Positions 56,593-64,000 of a stretch of 64,000 nt of DNA are shown in pieces. A program made the translations under genes and the position numbers. The notes under the pieces were generated by a model, which was not told the origin of the DNA, made no database searches, and saw nothing but the letters and a program-made list of their open reading frames with translations. Source of the stretch: Streptomyces sp. NBC_01262 (GTDB taxonomy: Bacteria > Actinomycetota > Actinomycetes > Streptomycetales > Streptomycetaceae). Numbering within the stretch: the stretch's first letter is position 1; each line of letters begins with the position of its first letter. Where the stretch lies: assembly GCF_036226365.1 (NCBI RefSeq), contig NZ_CP108462.1, positions 6,666,501 through 6,730,500 on the forward strand. The letters run 5' to 3'.

Positions 56593-58485
56593 GTGGCAGG
56601 TCGGATCAGAGACGAAGACGTGAAGGCAGTCCGGGACGCGGTCCCGATCGATGCCGTCGTCTCGGAATACCTGCAGCTCAAGAACGCGGGCGGTGGCAAC
56701 CTCAAGGGTCTGTGCCCCTTTCATGATGAAAAGTCCCCGTCCTTCCAGGTAAGTCCCAGCAAGGGGCTTTTCTACTGTTTCGGCTGCCAAGAAGGCGGCG
56801 ACACCCTCGACTTCGTCATGAAGCTCGACCACCTCTCCTTCTCCGAGGCCGTCGAGCGCCTCGCGGGCGTGGCCGGGGTCACCCTGCGCTACGACGAGGG
56901 CGGCTACACCCCGGGCCGCCAGCAGGGCGAGCGGATCCGCCTGGTCGAGGCCCACAAGATCGCCGCCCAGTTCTACGCCGAGCAGCTCGGCAGCGCCGAG
57001 GCCGAGATCGGCCGGGCCTTCCTGCGCGAGCGCGGTTTCGACCAGGCCGCCGCCGAGCACTTCGGCGTCGGCTACGCGCCCGCCGGCTGGGACCATCTCA
57101 TCCGCTTCCTGCGCGGGAAGGGTTTCACCGACCGCGAGCTGCTCACCTCCGGCCTGGCCAGCGAGGGCCGCCGGGGCGCGATCGACCGCTTCCGTGGCCG
57201 CCTCATCTGGCCGATCCGCGACATCACCGGCGAGGTCATCGGCTTCGGCGCGCGCAAGCTGCGCGAGGACGACCAGGGCCCGAAGTACCTCAACACCCCC
57301 GAGACGCCGCTCTACAAGAAGTCCCACGTCCTGTACGGGATCGACCTCGCGAAGAAGGAGATCGCGAAGACGAACCGCGCCGTGGTCGTCGAGGGCTACA
57401 CCGACGTCATGGCCTGCCACCTGGCCGGCGTCACCACCGCCATCGCCACCTGCGGCACCGCCTTCGCCGGCGACCACATCAAGATCCTGCGCCGCCTGCT
57501 GATGGACAACGCCAACGCCGAGGTCGTCTTCACCTTCGACGGCGACGCCGCCGGCCAGAAGGCCGCCCTGCGCGCCTTCGAGGACGACCAGAAGTTCGCC
57601 GCCGAGACCTCCATCGCCATCACCCCCGGCGGCATGGACCCCTGCGAGCTGCGCCTGGCCGAGGGCGATGCCGCCGTGGCCCGCCTCGTGGAGAACCGCA
57701 CCCCGCTGTTCGCCTTCGCCCTGCGGTCCGTGGTCGCCGGCTACAACCTCGACACCGCCGAGGGCCGCGCCTCCGCGCTGGAGGCGGGCGCGCCCATCGT
57801 CGCCGGGATCAAGAACTCCGCGATCCAGCACGAGTACGCCGTCCAGCTCGCCGGCATGCTCGGCATCCTCGACTCCCAGTTCGTCGTCCGCCGGGTCGGC
57901 CAGCTCGCCCGCTGGCAGCGCGACCGCAAGTCCTCCGGCGCCCCCGCCCCCTCGCGTACCGCCCCCGGCCGCCCCTCGGGCCCTCCCGCCCCGGCCGGCC
58001 CCCGGGGCCCCCGCCTCGACCTGCGCAGCCCCGCGCACCGCGTCGAGCGCGAGCTGCTCAAGCTGGCCCTGCAGTTCCCCGACCTCGTCTCGCCCGCCTT
58101 CGACGCCTACGGCGAGGACGAGTTCACCGCCCCGCCCTACGCCGCCGTCCGCCGCACCATCGCCGAGGCCGGCGGCGCGGAGTTCGCCGACGGCGACTAC
58201 CTGGCCAGGGTCCGCGACATCGCCCCCGACGACACCGTCCGCGGCATGATCACCGAGCTGGCCGTCGAGCCCGTCATGCACAAGACCCCCGACATCTACG
58301 CCGGCGAAGTCCTCGTCCGCGTACGCCTCCTGGCCGTGGACCGTCGCGTCAACGAGGTCATGGGCACCCTCACCCGCCTCGGCCACCAGGCCGACCCCGA
58401 GCAGTCGGCGGCCGTCCAGAACGAGCTTCTGGCCCTGCAGCACTACGGCCAGCGGCTGCGCGTGGAAGGCGCCAGGGCGCTCTAG
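56593..58485 (+). CDS. dnaG: DNA primase
   Basis: Makes RNA primers for replication. The 630-residue protein has the CHC2 zinc domain (CPFHDEKSPSFQVSPSKGLFYCFGCQEGG, residues 37-65), the primase core, the TOPRIM domain with VVVEGYTDVMACHLAG and FTFDGDAAGQKAAL, and a helicase-binding C-terminal domain after a Pro-rich linker (about residues 450-475). The GTG at 56593 matches homologues (MAGRIRDEDVKAVRDAVPID) and has no ribosome site, in line with a leaderless transcript. Confidence 0.97.
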   Translation: MAGRIRDEDVKAVRDAVPIDAVVSEYLQLKNAGGGNLKGLCPFHDEKSPSFQVSPSKGLFYCFGCQEGGDTLDFVMKLDHLSFSEAVERLAGVAGVTLRYDEGGYTPGRQQGERIRLVEAHKIAAQFYAEQLGSAEAEIGRAFLRERGFDQAAAEHFGVGYAPAGWDHLIRFLRGKGFTDRELLTSGLASEGRRGAIDRFRGRLIWPIRDITGEVIGFGARKLREDDQGPKYLNTPETPLYKKSHVLYGIDLAKKEIAKTNRAVVVEGYTDVMACHLAGVTTAIATCGTAFAGDHIKILRRLLMDNANAEVVFTFDGDAAGQKAALRAFEDDQKFAAETSIAITPGGMDPCELRLAEGDAAVARLVENRTPLFAFALRSVVAGYNLDTAEGRASALEAGAPIVAGIKNSAIQHEYAVQLAGMLGILDSQFVVRRVGQLARWQRDRKSSGAPAPSRTAPGRPSGPPAPAGPRGPRLDLRSPAHRVERELLKLALQFPDLVSPAFDAYGEDEFTAPPYAAVRRTIAEAGGAEFADGDYLARVRDIAPDDTVRGMITELAVEPVMHKTPDIYAGEVLVRVRLLAVDRRVNEVMGTLTRLGHQADPEQSAAVQNELLALQHYGQRLRVEGARAL

Positions 58486-58497
58486 GCCTGTCCGGGC

Positions 58498-59325
58498 TCA
58501 GGCGAAATCACCGGCGTGGTCCGCCGCCCACTGCGCGAAGGTGAGCCCGGGGCGGCCGGTGATCTCCCGCACCGCGGGGGAGATCGGGGCCGGGCGGTCG
58601 ACGCCCTCGGCCTGGTAGCGGAGCAGGACGTCGGCGACGGGGGCGGGGATGCCGGCCTGGGTCATGGCGGCGCGGCCCTGCTCGGGTGTGAGCTCCTCGA
58701 AGCGCAGGGGGCGCTCGGTCGCCTCGCCGATGAGGCGGATCTTGTCGATGAAGGTCAGCGACTCGGGGCCGGTCAGCGCGGGCCGGGTACCGGTGAGGCC
58801 GTCGTCGAGCAGCGCCCGTACGGCGACGGCGGCGATGTCGCGCTCATGGATGGGCGCCATGTGGGACCGGCCGTAGGGCCCGCGCACGATGCCGTCGCCC
58901 GAGGCGCGGATCTGCGGTGCCAGCTGGAAGAGCGCGTTGGAGGCGAACTCCCCGGGCCGCAGAAAGGTCCACTCCAGCCCGGAGGCCTCGACGGCGTCCT
59001 CGATCACCTTGTGCCGCTCGGCGATCGGGCCGGGCTGTACGGCCACGCCGTCCTGGACGGAGGCCGAGGAGAGCAGCACGGCGCGGCTCACCCCCTGCTC
59101 GCGGGCCGCCGCGAGGAGGGCGGCGGTGCGGTCGCCCACCGCGGCGGGGTTGAGGAAGACGGCCCGGATCCCGGCGAACCGGTCGTCGCCGACGACCTCG
59201 ACGCCCGCGGGCAGGCCCGCGCCCGCCGGATCACGGGTGAGGGCGCGCACTTCGGCGCCCTCGGCCAGCAGCAGGTCGACGACGTGGCGGCCGACATTGC
59301 CGGTGGCTCCGGTCACGAAGATCAT
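58498..59325 (-). CDS. NmrA-like NAD(P)H-binding protein (atypical SDR)
   Basis: A 275-residue Rossmann protein. The cofactor motif is TGATGNVG at residues 5-12, and VLLSSASVQDG with TFLRPGEFASNALFQL resembles NmrA/quinone-oxidoreductase-2 types. No classical YxxxK is present. It may be a redox sensor or a reductase. It is divergent to a TetR regulator 54 bp away, which likely controls it through the inverted repeats between them. Confidence 0.88.
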   Translation of the reverse strand: MIFVTGATGNVGRHVVDLLLAEGAEVRALTRDPAGAGLPAGVEVVGDDRFAGIRAVFLNPAAVGDRTAALLAAAREQGVSRAVLLSSASVQDGVAVQPGPIAERHKVIEDAVEASGLEWTFLRPGEFASNALFQLAPQIRASGDGIVRGPYGRSHMAPIHERDIAAVAVRALLDDGLTGTRPALTGPESLTFIDKIRLIGEATERPLRFEELTPEQGRAAMTQAGIPAPVADVLLRYQAEGVDRPAPISPAVREITGRPGLTFAQWAADHAGDFA

Positions 59326-59345
59326 GTTCGTACACTCCAGACTTC

Positions 59346-59380
59346 ATCCGTTTGGATAACTACTTCAACCATACGGTTGA
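59346..59380. promoter_or_regulatory. Two operators between the NmrA-like and TetR genes
   Basis: ATCCGTTTGGAT (59346-59357, arms ATCC/GGAT) and TCAACCATACGGTTGA (59365-59380, arms TCAACC/GGTTGA) lie back to back in the AT-richer divergent interval. They are likely sites for the TetR protein, blocking both promoters. Confidence 0.6.
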
Positions 59381-60060
59381 TGAAGCCTCGATACGATGCG
59401 TTTGTGCAAGAAGCCAAGCCCCCCGCGCGAGAAGCCAAGCCCACGCGCCGCCGCGCCCCCGCCCCCGCCGAGCGCCGGGCCGACGCCGAACGCTCCCGCC
59501 GCAAGCTGCTCGACGCGGCGCGGGAGGAGTTCTCCGCCAAGGGCTACGCGGGCGCCAGGGTGGCCGACATCGCCGCCCGCGCCGGCCTCAACAAGCAGCT
59601 GATCAGCTACTACTTCGGCGGCAAGGCGGGCCTGTACGGTGCCATCCAGCAGGCCTGGCTCGACCGCGAGACCGAGATCGCCCCGCCCGAGCTGCCCCTC
59701 GCCGAGCTCATCACCCGCTACCTGCACGCCGGTCTCGCCGACCCCCGCGCCATGCGCCTCATGCTCTGGCGGGCCCTCGCCGCCGACGACACCGAGCAGC
59801 CCCCGCCCGGCCCCGTCCAGGACCCCGACGAGGACCTCTCCCGCCTCCGCCGCCGCCAGACCGACGGCGAACTCAGCCCCGACCTCGACCCCGCGGCCGT
59901 ACTCCTCGTCATGATGGGCGCCGTCACCGCGCCCCTGATCCTGCCCGGCGAGGTCACCCGCCTCACCGGACTCGACCCCCGCTCACCGGAGTTCGAGACC
60001 TACTACGCCGAGCAGCTGCGCCGCGTCATGCTCCACCTCGCGGGAACGCCCACCCCGTGA
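59380..60060 (+). CDS. TetR-family transcriptional regulator
   Basis: A 226-residue repressor. About 45 basic and Pro-rich residues precede the HTH (KLLDAAREEFSAKGYAGARVADIAARAGLNKQLISYYFGGKAGLYGAI). The C-terminal helical domain resembles TetR_C of the type in MLWRALAADDTEQ. The ATG at 59380 lies at the edge of the operator; a GTG at 59404 would give a shorter N-terminus and is equally possible. No ribosome site is visible. It is divergent to the NmrA-like gene, its probable target. Confidence 0.88.
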   Translation: MKPRYDAFVQEAKPPAREAKPTRRRAPAPAERRADAERSRRKLLDAAREEFSAKGYAGARVADIAARAGLNKQLISYYFGGKAGLYGAIQQAWLDRETEIAPPELPLAELITRYLHAGLADPRAMRLMLWRALAADDTEQPPPGPVQDPDEDLSRLRRRQTDGELSPDLDPAAVLLVMMGAVTAPLILPGEVTRLTGLDPRSPEFETYYAEQLRRVMLHLAGTPTP

Positions 60061-60320
60061 CGTGACGTACGCGGACTGTGACCTTCCGCCGAAAAAGCCG
60101 CCGCACGCCCCTCGTGGCGGGGGTGTGCCGTAGGCCACACTGGTGTGCGGTGCCTGAGTCCTCGGAGTGCGGAATCCCGAGTCGCGTCGATGGAGACGCC
60201 AAGGGAGAACCGCTCACGGCGAATTCCCGGACGGACAGCGGCGAGGCCGCCGCTATGACCGTTCCGCTGCCGCGCGTCTCCGAGTCCGTGACTGCCGTGC
60301 TCACCGTGGAGGTTCCTCCC

Positions 60321-61409
60321 GTGCCTGTGCAGACCCAGATTCTGACGACCGAGGCGGAAGCAAGGGTGCAGTCCGCCGTCACAGACCCCCTGGAAAGGGT
60401 CCCCGAGCAGAACCACCCGGCCGTCCACCCCGAGGCCGAGCCGGAACCGGACGAGCCGGAGCGGCCGCTCCGCGAAGAGGTGAGCACCGGGCCGTCCTCC
60501 GATCTCTTCCGCCAGTATCTGCGCGAGATAGGGCGGATACCCCTGCTGACCGCCGTCGAGGAAGTGGACCTCGCCCGCCGGGTGGAGGCCGGGCTCTTCG
60601 CCGAGGAGAAGCTCAACGGCACCCCCGACCTGGACACTCTCGACTCCCAGCTCGCCGTCGACCTCGACCGGCTCGTCGTGCTGGGCCGCATGGCCAAACG
60701 CCGCCTCATCGAGGCCAACCTCCGGCTCGTCGTCTCGGTGGCCAAGCGCTATGTCGGCCGTGGCCTGACCATGCTCGACCTCGTCCAGGAGGGGAACCTC
60801 GGCCTCATCCGCGCCGTCGAGAAGTTCGACTACGCCCGCGGCTACAAGTTCTCCACCTACGCCACCTGGTGGATCCGCCAGGCCATGTCCCGGGCGCTGG
60901 CCGACCAGGCCCGCACCATACGGGTCCCGGTCCATGTCGTCGAGCTGATCAACCGCGTCGTGCGCGTCCAGCGCCGGCTGCTCCAGGAGCGGGGCTACGA
61001 GCCTTCCACCGACGAGGTCGCCGCCCAGCTCGACCTTCCCGCCGTACGGGTCAGCGAAGTCCTCCGGCTCGCCCAGGAGCCCGTCTCCCTCCACGCGCCG
61101 GTCGGCGAGGAGGACGACGTCGCACTCGGCGACCTCATCGAGGACGGCGACGCCACCTCGCCCGTCGAGTCCGCCGCCTTCCTCCTGCTGCGCGAGCACC
61201 TGGAGGCCGTGCTGTCCACGCTCGGCGAGCGCGAGCGCAAGGTCGTCCAGCTCCGCTACGGCCTCGACGACGGCCGCCCCCGCACCCTCGAAGAGATCGG
61301 CCGCATCTTCGGGGTCACCCGCGAACGCATCCGCCAGATCGAGTCCAAGACCCTCAACAAGCTCCGCGACCACGCCTTCGCCGACCAGCTCCGGGGCTAT
61401 CTGGACTGA
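60321..61409 (+). CDS. hrdA: RNA polymerase principal-like sigma factor HrdA
   Basis: A sigma-70 family group 1/2 factor. Region 1.2 is [19 protein letters not shown]; region 2 has [32 protein letters not shown] and [29 protein letters not shown]; region 4.2 is [28 protein letters not shown]. Its size (about 362-384 residues) and place near dnaG match HrdA, not the longer HrdB. The GTG at 60321 is chosen because GGAGG lies 8 bases upstream; ATG 60255 is a good alternative. The gap 60061-60320 shows no other gene. Confidence 0.85.
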   Translation: MPVQTQILTTEAEARVQSAVTDPLERVPEQNHPAVHPEAEPEPDEPERPLREEVSTGPSSDLFRQYLREIGRIPLLTAVEEVDLARRVEAGLFAEEKLNGTPDLDTLDSQLAVDLDRLVVLGRMAKRRLIEANLRLVVSVAKRYVGRGLTMLDLVQEGNLGLIRAVEKFDYARGYKFSTYATWWIRQAMSRALADQARTIRVPVHVVELINRVVRVQRRLLQERGYEPSTDEVAAQLDLPAVRVSEVLRLAQEPVSLHAPVGEEDDVALGDLIEDGDATSPVESAAFLLLREHLEAVLSTLGERERKVVQLRYGLDDGRPRTLEEIGRIFGVTRERIRQIESKTLNKLRDHAFADQLRGYLD

Positions 61410-61428
61410 CAGTCCCGCGCCCTAGACT
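61401..61428 (+). promoter_or_regulatory. Candidate promoter of the SLOG-like gene
   Basis: CTGGAC (61401-61406) and TAGACT (61423-61428) are 16 bp apart and lie 8 bases before the GTG at 61437, so the mRNA would have almost no leader. The -35 overlaps the end of hrdA. Confidence 0.4.
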
Positions 61429-61436
61429 CGTACCCC

Positions 61437-61934
61437 GTGACGACATACGCCGTGACCGGCCACACGGACCTGACCGACGCGAGCACCGAACTCGTACGGG
61501 ACGCGCTGCGCGGCCTGTTCGCCGGGCACAGCGCCGGCGGCGACGCCGGGCTCGTCGGGGTGTCGTGCATCGCGCGCGGCGCCGACAGCCTGTTCGCCGA
61601 GGCCGTCCTCGACGCAGGCGGCCGTCTGGTCGTCGTCCTGCCCTCGCGCGACTACCGCGAGGCGGAGGTCAAACCGGATGACGCGCCGGTGTTCGACCGG
61701 CTGATGGAGGCCGCAGCCGAGGTGGTCCTGACGGATCACGAGACGGCGGGCCCCGCCGCGTACCAGGCGGCGAACACCGCGATGCTGGCCCGCGCCGAGC
61801 GCCTGATCGCGGTCTGGGACGGCGCCCCGCCCTCGGGCCCGGGCGGCGGCACGGCGGACGCGGTGCTCGAAGCACGGGCGGCCGGAATGCCGGTCCGCGT
61901 CATCTGGCCCGAGGGCGCCCGCCGGTCGGGCTGA
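61437..61934 (+). CDS. SLOG/DprA-like Rossmann protein of unknown function
   Basis: A 165-residue single-domain protein. It begins TYAVTGHTDLTDAS and has GVSCIARGADSLFAEAVLDAGGRLVVVLPSRDYRE, then NTAMLARAERLIAVWDG and AVLEARAAGMPVRVIWPEG. This layout, with GHRD/T-type start and GAD, resembles SLOG and TIR-like nucleotide-binding proteins, related to DprA and LOG. It might bind a nucleotide or nucleotide-derived signal. No partner effector is adjacent. The GTG start has no ribosome site. Confidence 0.65.
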   Translation: MTTYAVTGHTDLTDASTELVRDALRGLFAGHSAGGDAGLVGVSCIARGADSLFAEAVLDAGGRLVVVLPSRDYREAEVKPDDAPVFDRLMEAAAEVVLTDHETAGPAAYQAANTAMLARAERLIAVWDGAPPSGPGGGTADAVLEARAAGMPVRVIWPEGARRSG

Positions 61935-61965
61935 ACCGGCCGGTGGGCGCCCATTCGCTCCGGGC

Positions 61966-63924
61966 TCAGTCGACCTCGGCCACCGCCTGCGCGAACTGGG
62001 CCGCGTACAGCCGTGCGTACGCGCCCCCGGCCGCGAGCAGTTCCCCGTGGGTGCCCTGTTCCACGATCGTGCCGCTCTCCATCACCAGGATGACGTCGGC
62101 GTCGCGGATCGTGGAGAGCCGGTGCGCGATGACAAAGCTGGTCCGGCCGTGCGACAGCCGGGCCATCGCGCGCTGGATCAGCACCTCGGTGCGGGTGTCC
62201 ACGGAGCTGGTGGCCTCGTCCAGGACGAGGATCACCGGGTCGGACAGGAAGGCCCGCGCGATCGTGATGAGCTGCTTCTCGCCGGCGCTGACGCCCGAGC
62301 CCTCGTCGTCGATGACGGTGTCGTAGCCCTCGGGGAGCGTACGGATGAAACGGTCGGCGTGCGCCGCCCGCGCGGCCTCCTCGATCTCCTCCCGGGTCGC
62401 GCCCTCGCTGCCGTACGCGATGTTCTCGGCGATCGTGCCGCCGAACAGCCAGGTGTCCTGCAGCACCATGCCGATGCCGGACCGCAGTTCCTCGCGGGAC
62501 ATGGCCGCTATGTCGGTGCCGTCGAGCGTGATCCGCCCGCCGGTGACCTCGTAGAACCGCATCAGCAGGTTGACCAGGGTGGTCTTGCCGGCGCCCGTCG
62601 GCCCCACGATGGCCACGGTGTGACCGGGCTCGACGGTCAGGGACAGGTCGTCGATGAGCGGCTTGTCGGGGTCGTAGCGGAAGGCCACCGACTCGAAGCC
62701 CACCCGGCCCGTCAGCTCCGCCGGCCGGGCCGGGGCGACGGGCTCCGCGCTCTGCTCCTCGGCGTCGAGCAGCTCGAAGATCCGCTCCGCCGAGGCGACC
62801 CCGGACTGCACCAGGTTGGCCATGCTGGCGACCTGGGTAAGGGGCTGGCTGAACTGCCGGGAGTACTGGATGAAGGCCTGCACGTCGCCTATCGACAGCG
62901 AGCCGCTCGCGACCCGCAGGCCACCGACCACCGCCACCAGCACGTAGTTCAGATTGCCGACGAACATCATCGCGGGCTGGATGATCCCGGAGATGAACTG
63001 CGCCCGGAAGCCCGACCGGTACAGCGCCTCGTTCTGCTCGCGGAAGGTCTCCGCCGACTCCTCCTGCCGCCCGAAGACCTTGACCAGCGAGTGGCCGGAG
63101 TACATCTCCTCGATGTGGGCGTTGAGCCTGCCCGTGGTCTTCCACTGGGCGACGAACTGCGGCTGGGCGCGCTTGCCGATGGCCGCGGCGACGACCACCG
63201 ACACCGGCACCGTCACCAGCGCGATCAGTGCCAGCAGCGGTGAGATCCAGAACATCATCCCGAGCACGCCGACGATCGACAGCACCGAGAAGACGATCTG
63301 GCCCAGGGTCTGCTGGAGGGTCTGCCCGATGTTGTCGATGTCGTTGGTCGCCCGGCTCAGCACCTCGCCGCGTGCCTGCTTGTCGAAGTACGACAGCGGC
63401 AGCCGGGCGAGCTTCTCCTCGATCTCCGTACGCAGCCGGGAGACGCTCTGCTGGATGACCCGGGTCGCGAGCCGGCCCTGCGCGACGTGGAAGACGGCCG
63501 CCGTCGCGTAGATCGCCAGCACGGTCAGCAGTACGGAGCCGACCTTGCCGAAGTCGATGCCCAGGCCCGGGGTGAAGTCCACCCCGGAGAGCACGTCGGC
63601 CAGGCTGCCCTTGCCCTGCTGTCGCAGCGCGGCCACCGCCTGGGCCTTGGTGGTGCCGGTGTCCATGGACCGGCCGATGACCCCGGCGAAGATCAGGTCG
63701 GTCGCACGGCCGAGGATCTTGGGGGCGATGACGTTGAGGGAGACTGCGACGGCGGCGCACAGCAGCACCCCGTACAGCGACAGCCGGTCGGGCCGCATCA
63801 GGCCGAGGAGGCGTTTGCCGGAGCCCTTGAAGTCCATGGAGCGTTCGGTGGGCTGGCCGCCCATGAAGCGCATGGGCCCGGCGGCGGGCGCGGGGCCGCG
63901 GCGCGCGGGGGTGGTGGTGGTCAT
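61966..63924 (-). CDS. ABC exporter half-transporter, membrane-ATPase fusion
   Basis: A 652-residue type IV exporter subunit. Six membrane helices fill residues 45-340. The ATPase domain carries Walker A in VGPTGAGKTTLV, an altered signature VSAGEKQ instead of LSGGQ, Walker B VILVLDEATSSVD and switch His in VIAHRL. About 30 Pro/Arg-rich residues precede the first helix. It starts inside the stop of the upstream ABC gene (ATGA), so the two likely form a heterodimer. The substrate (drug or lipid) is unknown. Confidence 0.92.
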   Translation of the reverse strand: MTTTTPARRGPAPAAGPMRFMGGQPTERSMDFKGSGKRLLGLMRPDRLSLYGVLLCAAVAVSLNVIAPKILGRATDLIFAGVIGRSMDTGTTKAQAVAALRQQGKGSLADVLSGVDFTPGLGIDFGKVGSVLLTVLAIYATAAVFHVAQGRLATRVIQQSVSRLRTEIEEKLARLPLSYFDKQARGEVLSRATNDIDNIGQTLQQTLGQIVFSVLSIVGVLGMMFWISPLLALIALVTVPVSVVVAAAIGKRAQPQFVAQWKTTGRLNAHIEEMYSGHSLVKVFGRQEESAETFREQNEALYRSGFRAQFISGIIQPAMMFVGNLNYVLVAVVGGLRVASGSLSIGDVQAFIQYSRQFSQPLTQVASMANLVQSGVASAERIFELLDAEEQSAEPVAPARPAELTGRVGFESVAFRYDPDKPLIDDLSLTVEPGHTVAIVGPTGAGKTTLVNLLMRFYEVTGGRITLDGTDIAAMSREELRSGIGMVLQDTWLFGGTIAENIAYGSEGATREEIEEAARAAHADRFIRTLPEGYDTVIDDEGSGVSAGEKQLITIARAFLSDPVILVLDEATSSVDTRTEVLIQRAMARLSHGRTSFVIAHRLSTIRDADVILVMESGTIVEQGTHGELLAAGGAYARLYAAQFAQAVAEVD

Positions 63925-64000
63925 GCCGCCTCCTGCTCGGTGAGCTGGGAGAGCACGATCTCCCGATAGGTGTCGTTGCCGGCCATCAGCTCGTGATGGG
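63921..64000 (-). CDS. C-terminus of upstream ABC exporter subunit, cut by window edge
   Basis: Only the last 25 codons are present (HHELMAGNDTYREIVLSQLT, then EQEAA and stop). The GTHxELMA-NDTYREIVLSQ pattern is the usual end of the ATPase domain of an ABC exporter. The stop overlaps the next start by 4 bp, marking it as the partner half of that transporter. Confidence 0.85.
   Translation of the reverse strand, partial: HHELMAGNDTYREIVLSQLTEQEAA

Overview
The window is high-GC actinobacterial chromosome with the codon use, GTG starts, short converging gene ends and gene order of a Streptomyces core region. It runs roughly parallel to the S. coelicolor segment from era to hrdA (recalled from memory, not searched). 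No tRNA, rRNA, CRISPR array, prophage or secondary-metabolite cluster is visible. The one mobile element is a single IS200/IS605-type tnpB next to a broken TetR-like gene.

Layout. 1-6.6 kb: a corC-like CBS gene (cut by the window edge), a deaminase-like protein without metal ligands, era, a protealysin-type M4 peptidase with its emfourin-type inhibitor, and leuA behind a Leu-rich leader peptide. 6.6-13.2 kb: a cytoplasmic S9 peptidase, and an MMPL exporter with a two-component system. 13.4-19.8 kb: recO, uppS, the znuACB-zur zinc operon with a Zur box shared with the divergent glyS. 19.8-26.6 kb: accessory stretch with tnpB, two DHA2-type drug exporters each beside a likely regulator (XRE-type and MarR), and a NADAR-domain protein. 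26.6-38.6 kb: dusB, an amino-acid-binding lipoprotein with a TTA codon, a GH63-like glycosidase, ppdK, a TRIC channel, DUF4142 and FGE-like exported proteins, a short-chain dehydrogenase and an orphan MT0933-type antitoxin. 38.7-47 kb: a xylan locus with a LacI regulator, a sugar ABC importer, a GH3 enzyme and a secreted GH10-CBM2 xylanase, resembling the bxlREFGA set. 47-53.4 kb: nirBD nitrite reductase, two repeat-rich gene-free islands, a SanA-like protein, a gamma-glutamylcyclotransferase-like protein and a sirohydrochlorin chelatase that could serve the NirB siroheme. 53.4-64 kb: dgt, a flavoprotein reductase, a GNAT protein, dnaG, an NmrA/TetR divergent pair, the sigma factor hrdA, a SLOG-like protein and an ABC exporter pair cut by the right edge.

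Two sequence patterns cut across the genes. First, short tandem repeats (period mostly 6 or 12 bp) recur at start codons, stop codons and linkers; the clearest reiterates the Ser-stop end of the GNAT gene four times just before the dnaG -10 box. Second, a dispersed repeat with the core CAGCCCGTCCGGCG occurs as hairpins and as long direct and inverted copies between 47.0 and 51.1 kb. No complete new multi-gene system was identified. The best leads are tnpB with its presumed guide RNA, the peptidase-inhibitor pair, the repeat-flanked dnaG promoter and the inverted repeat island.
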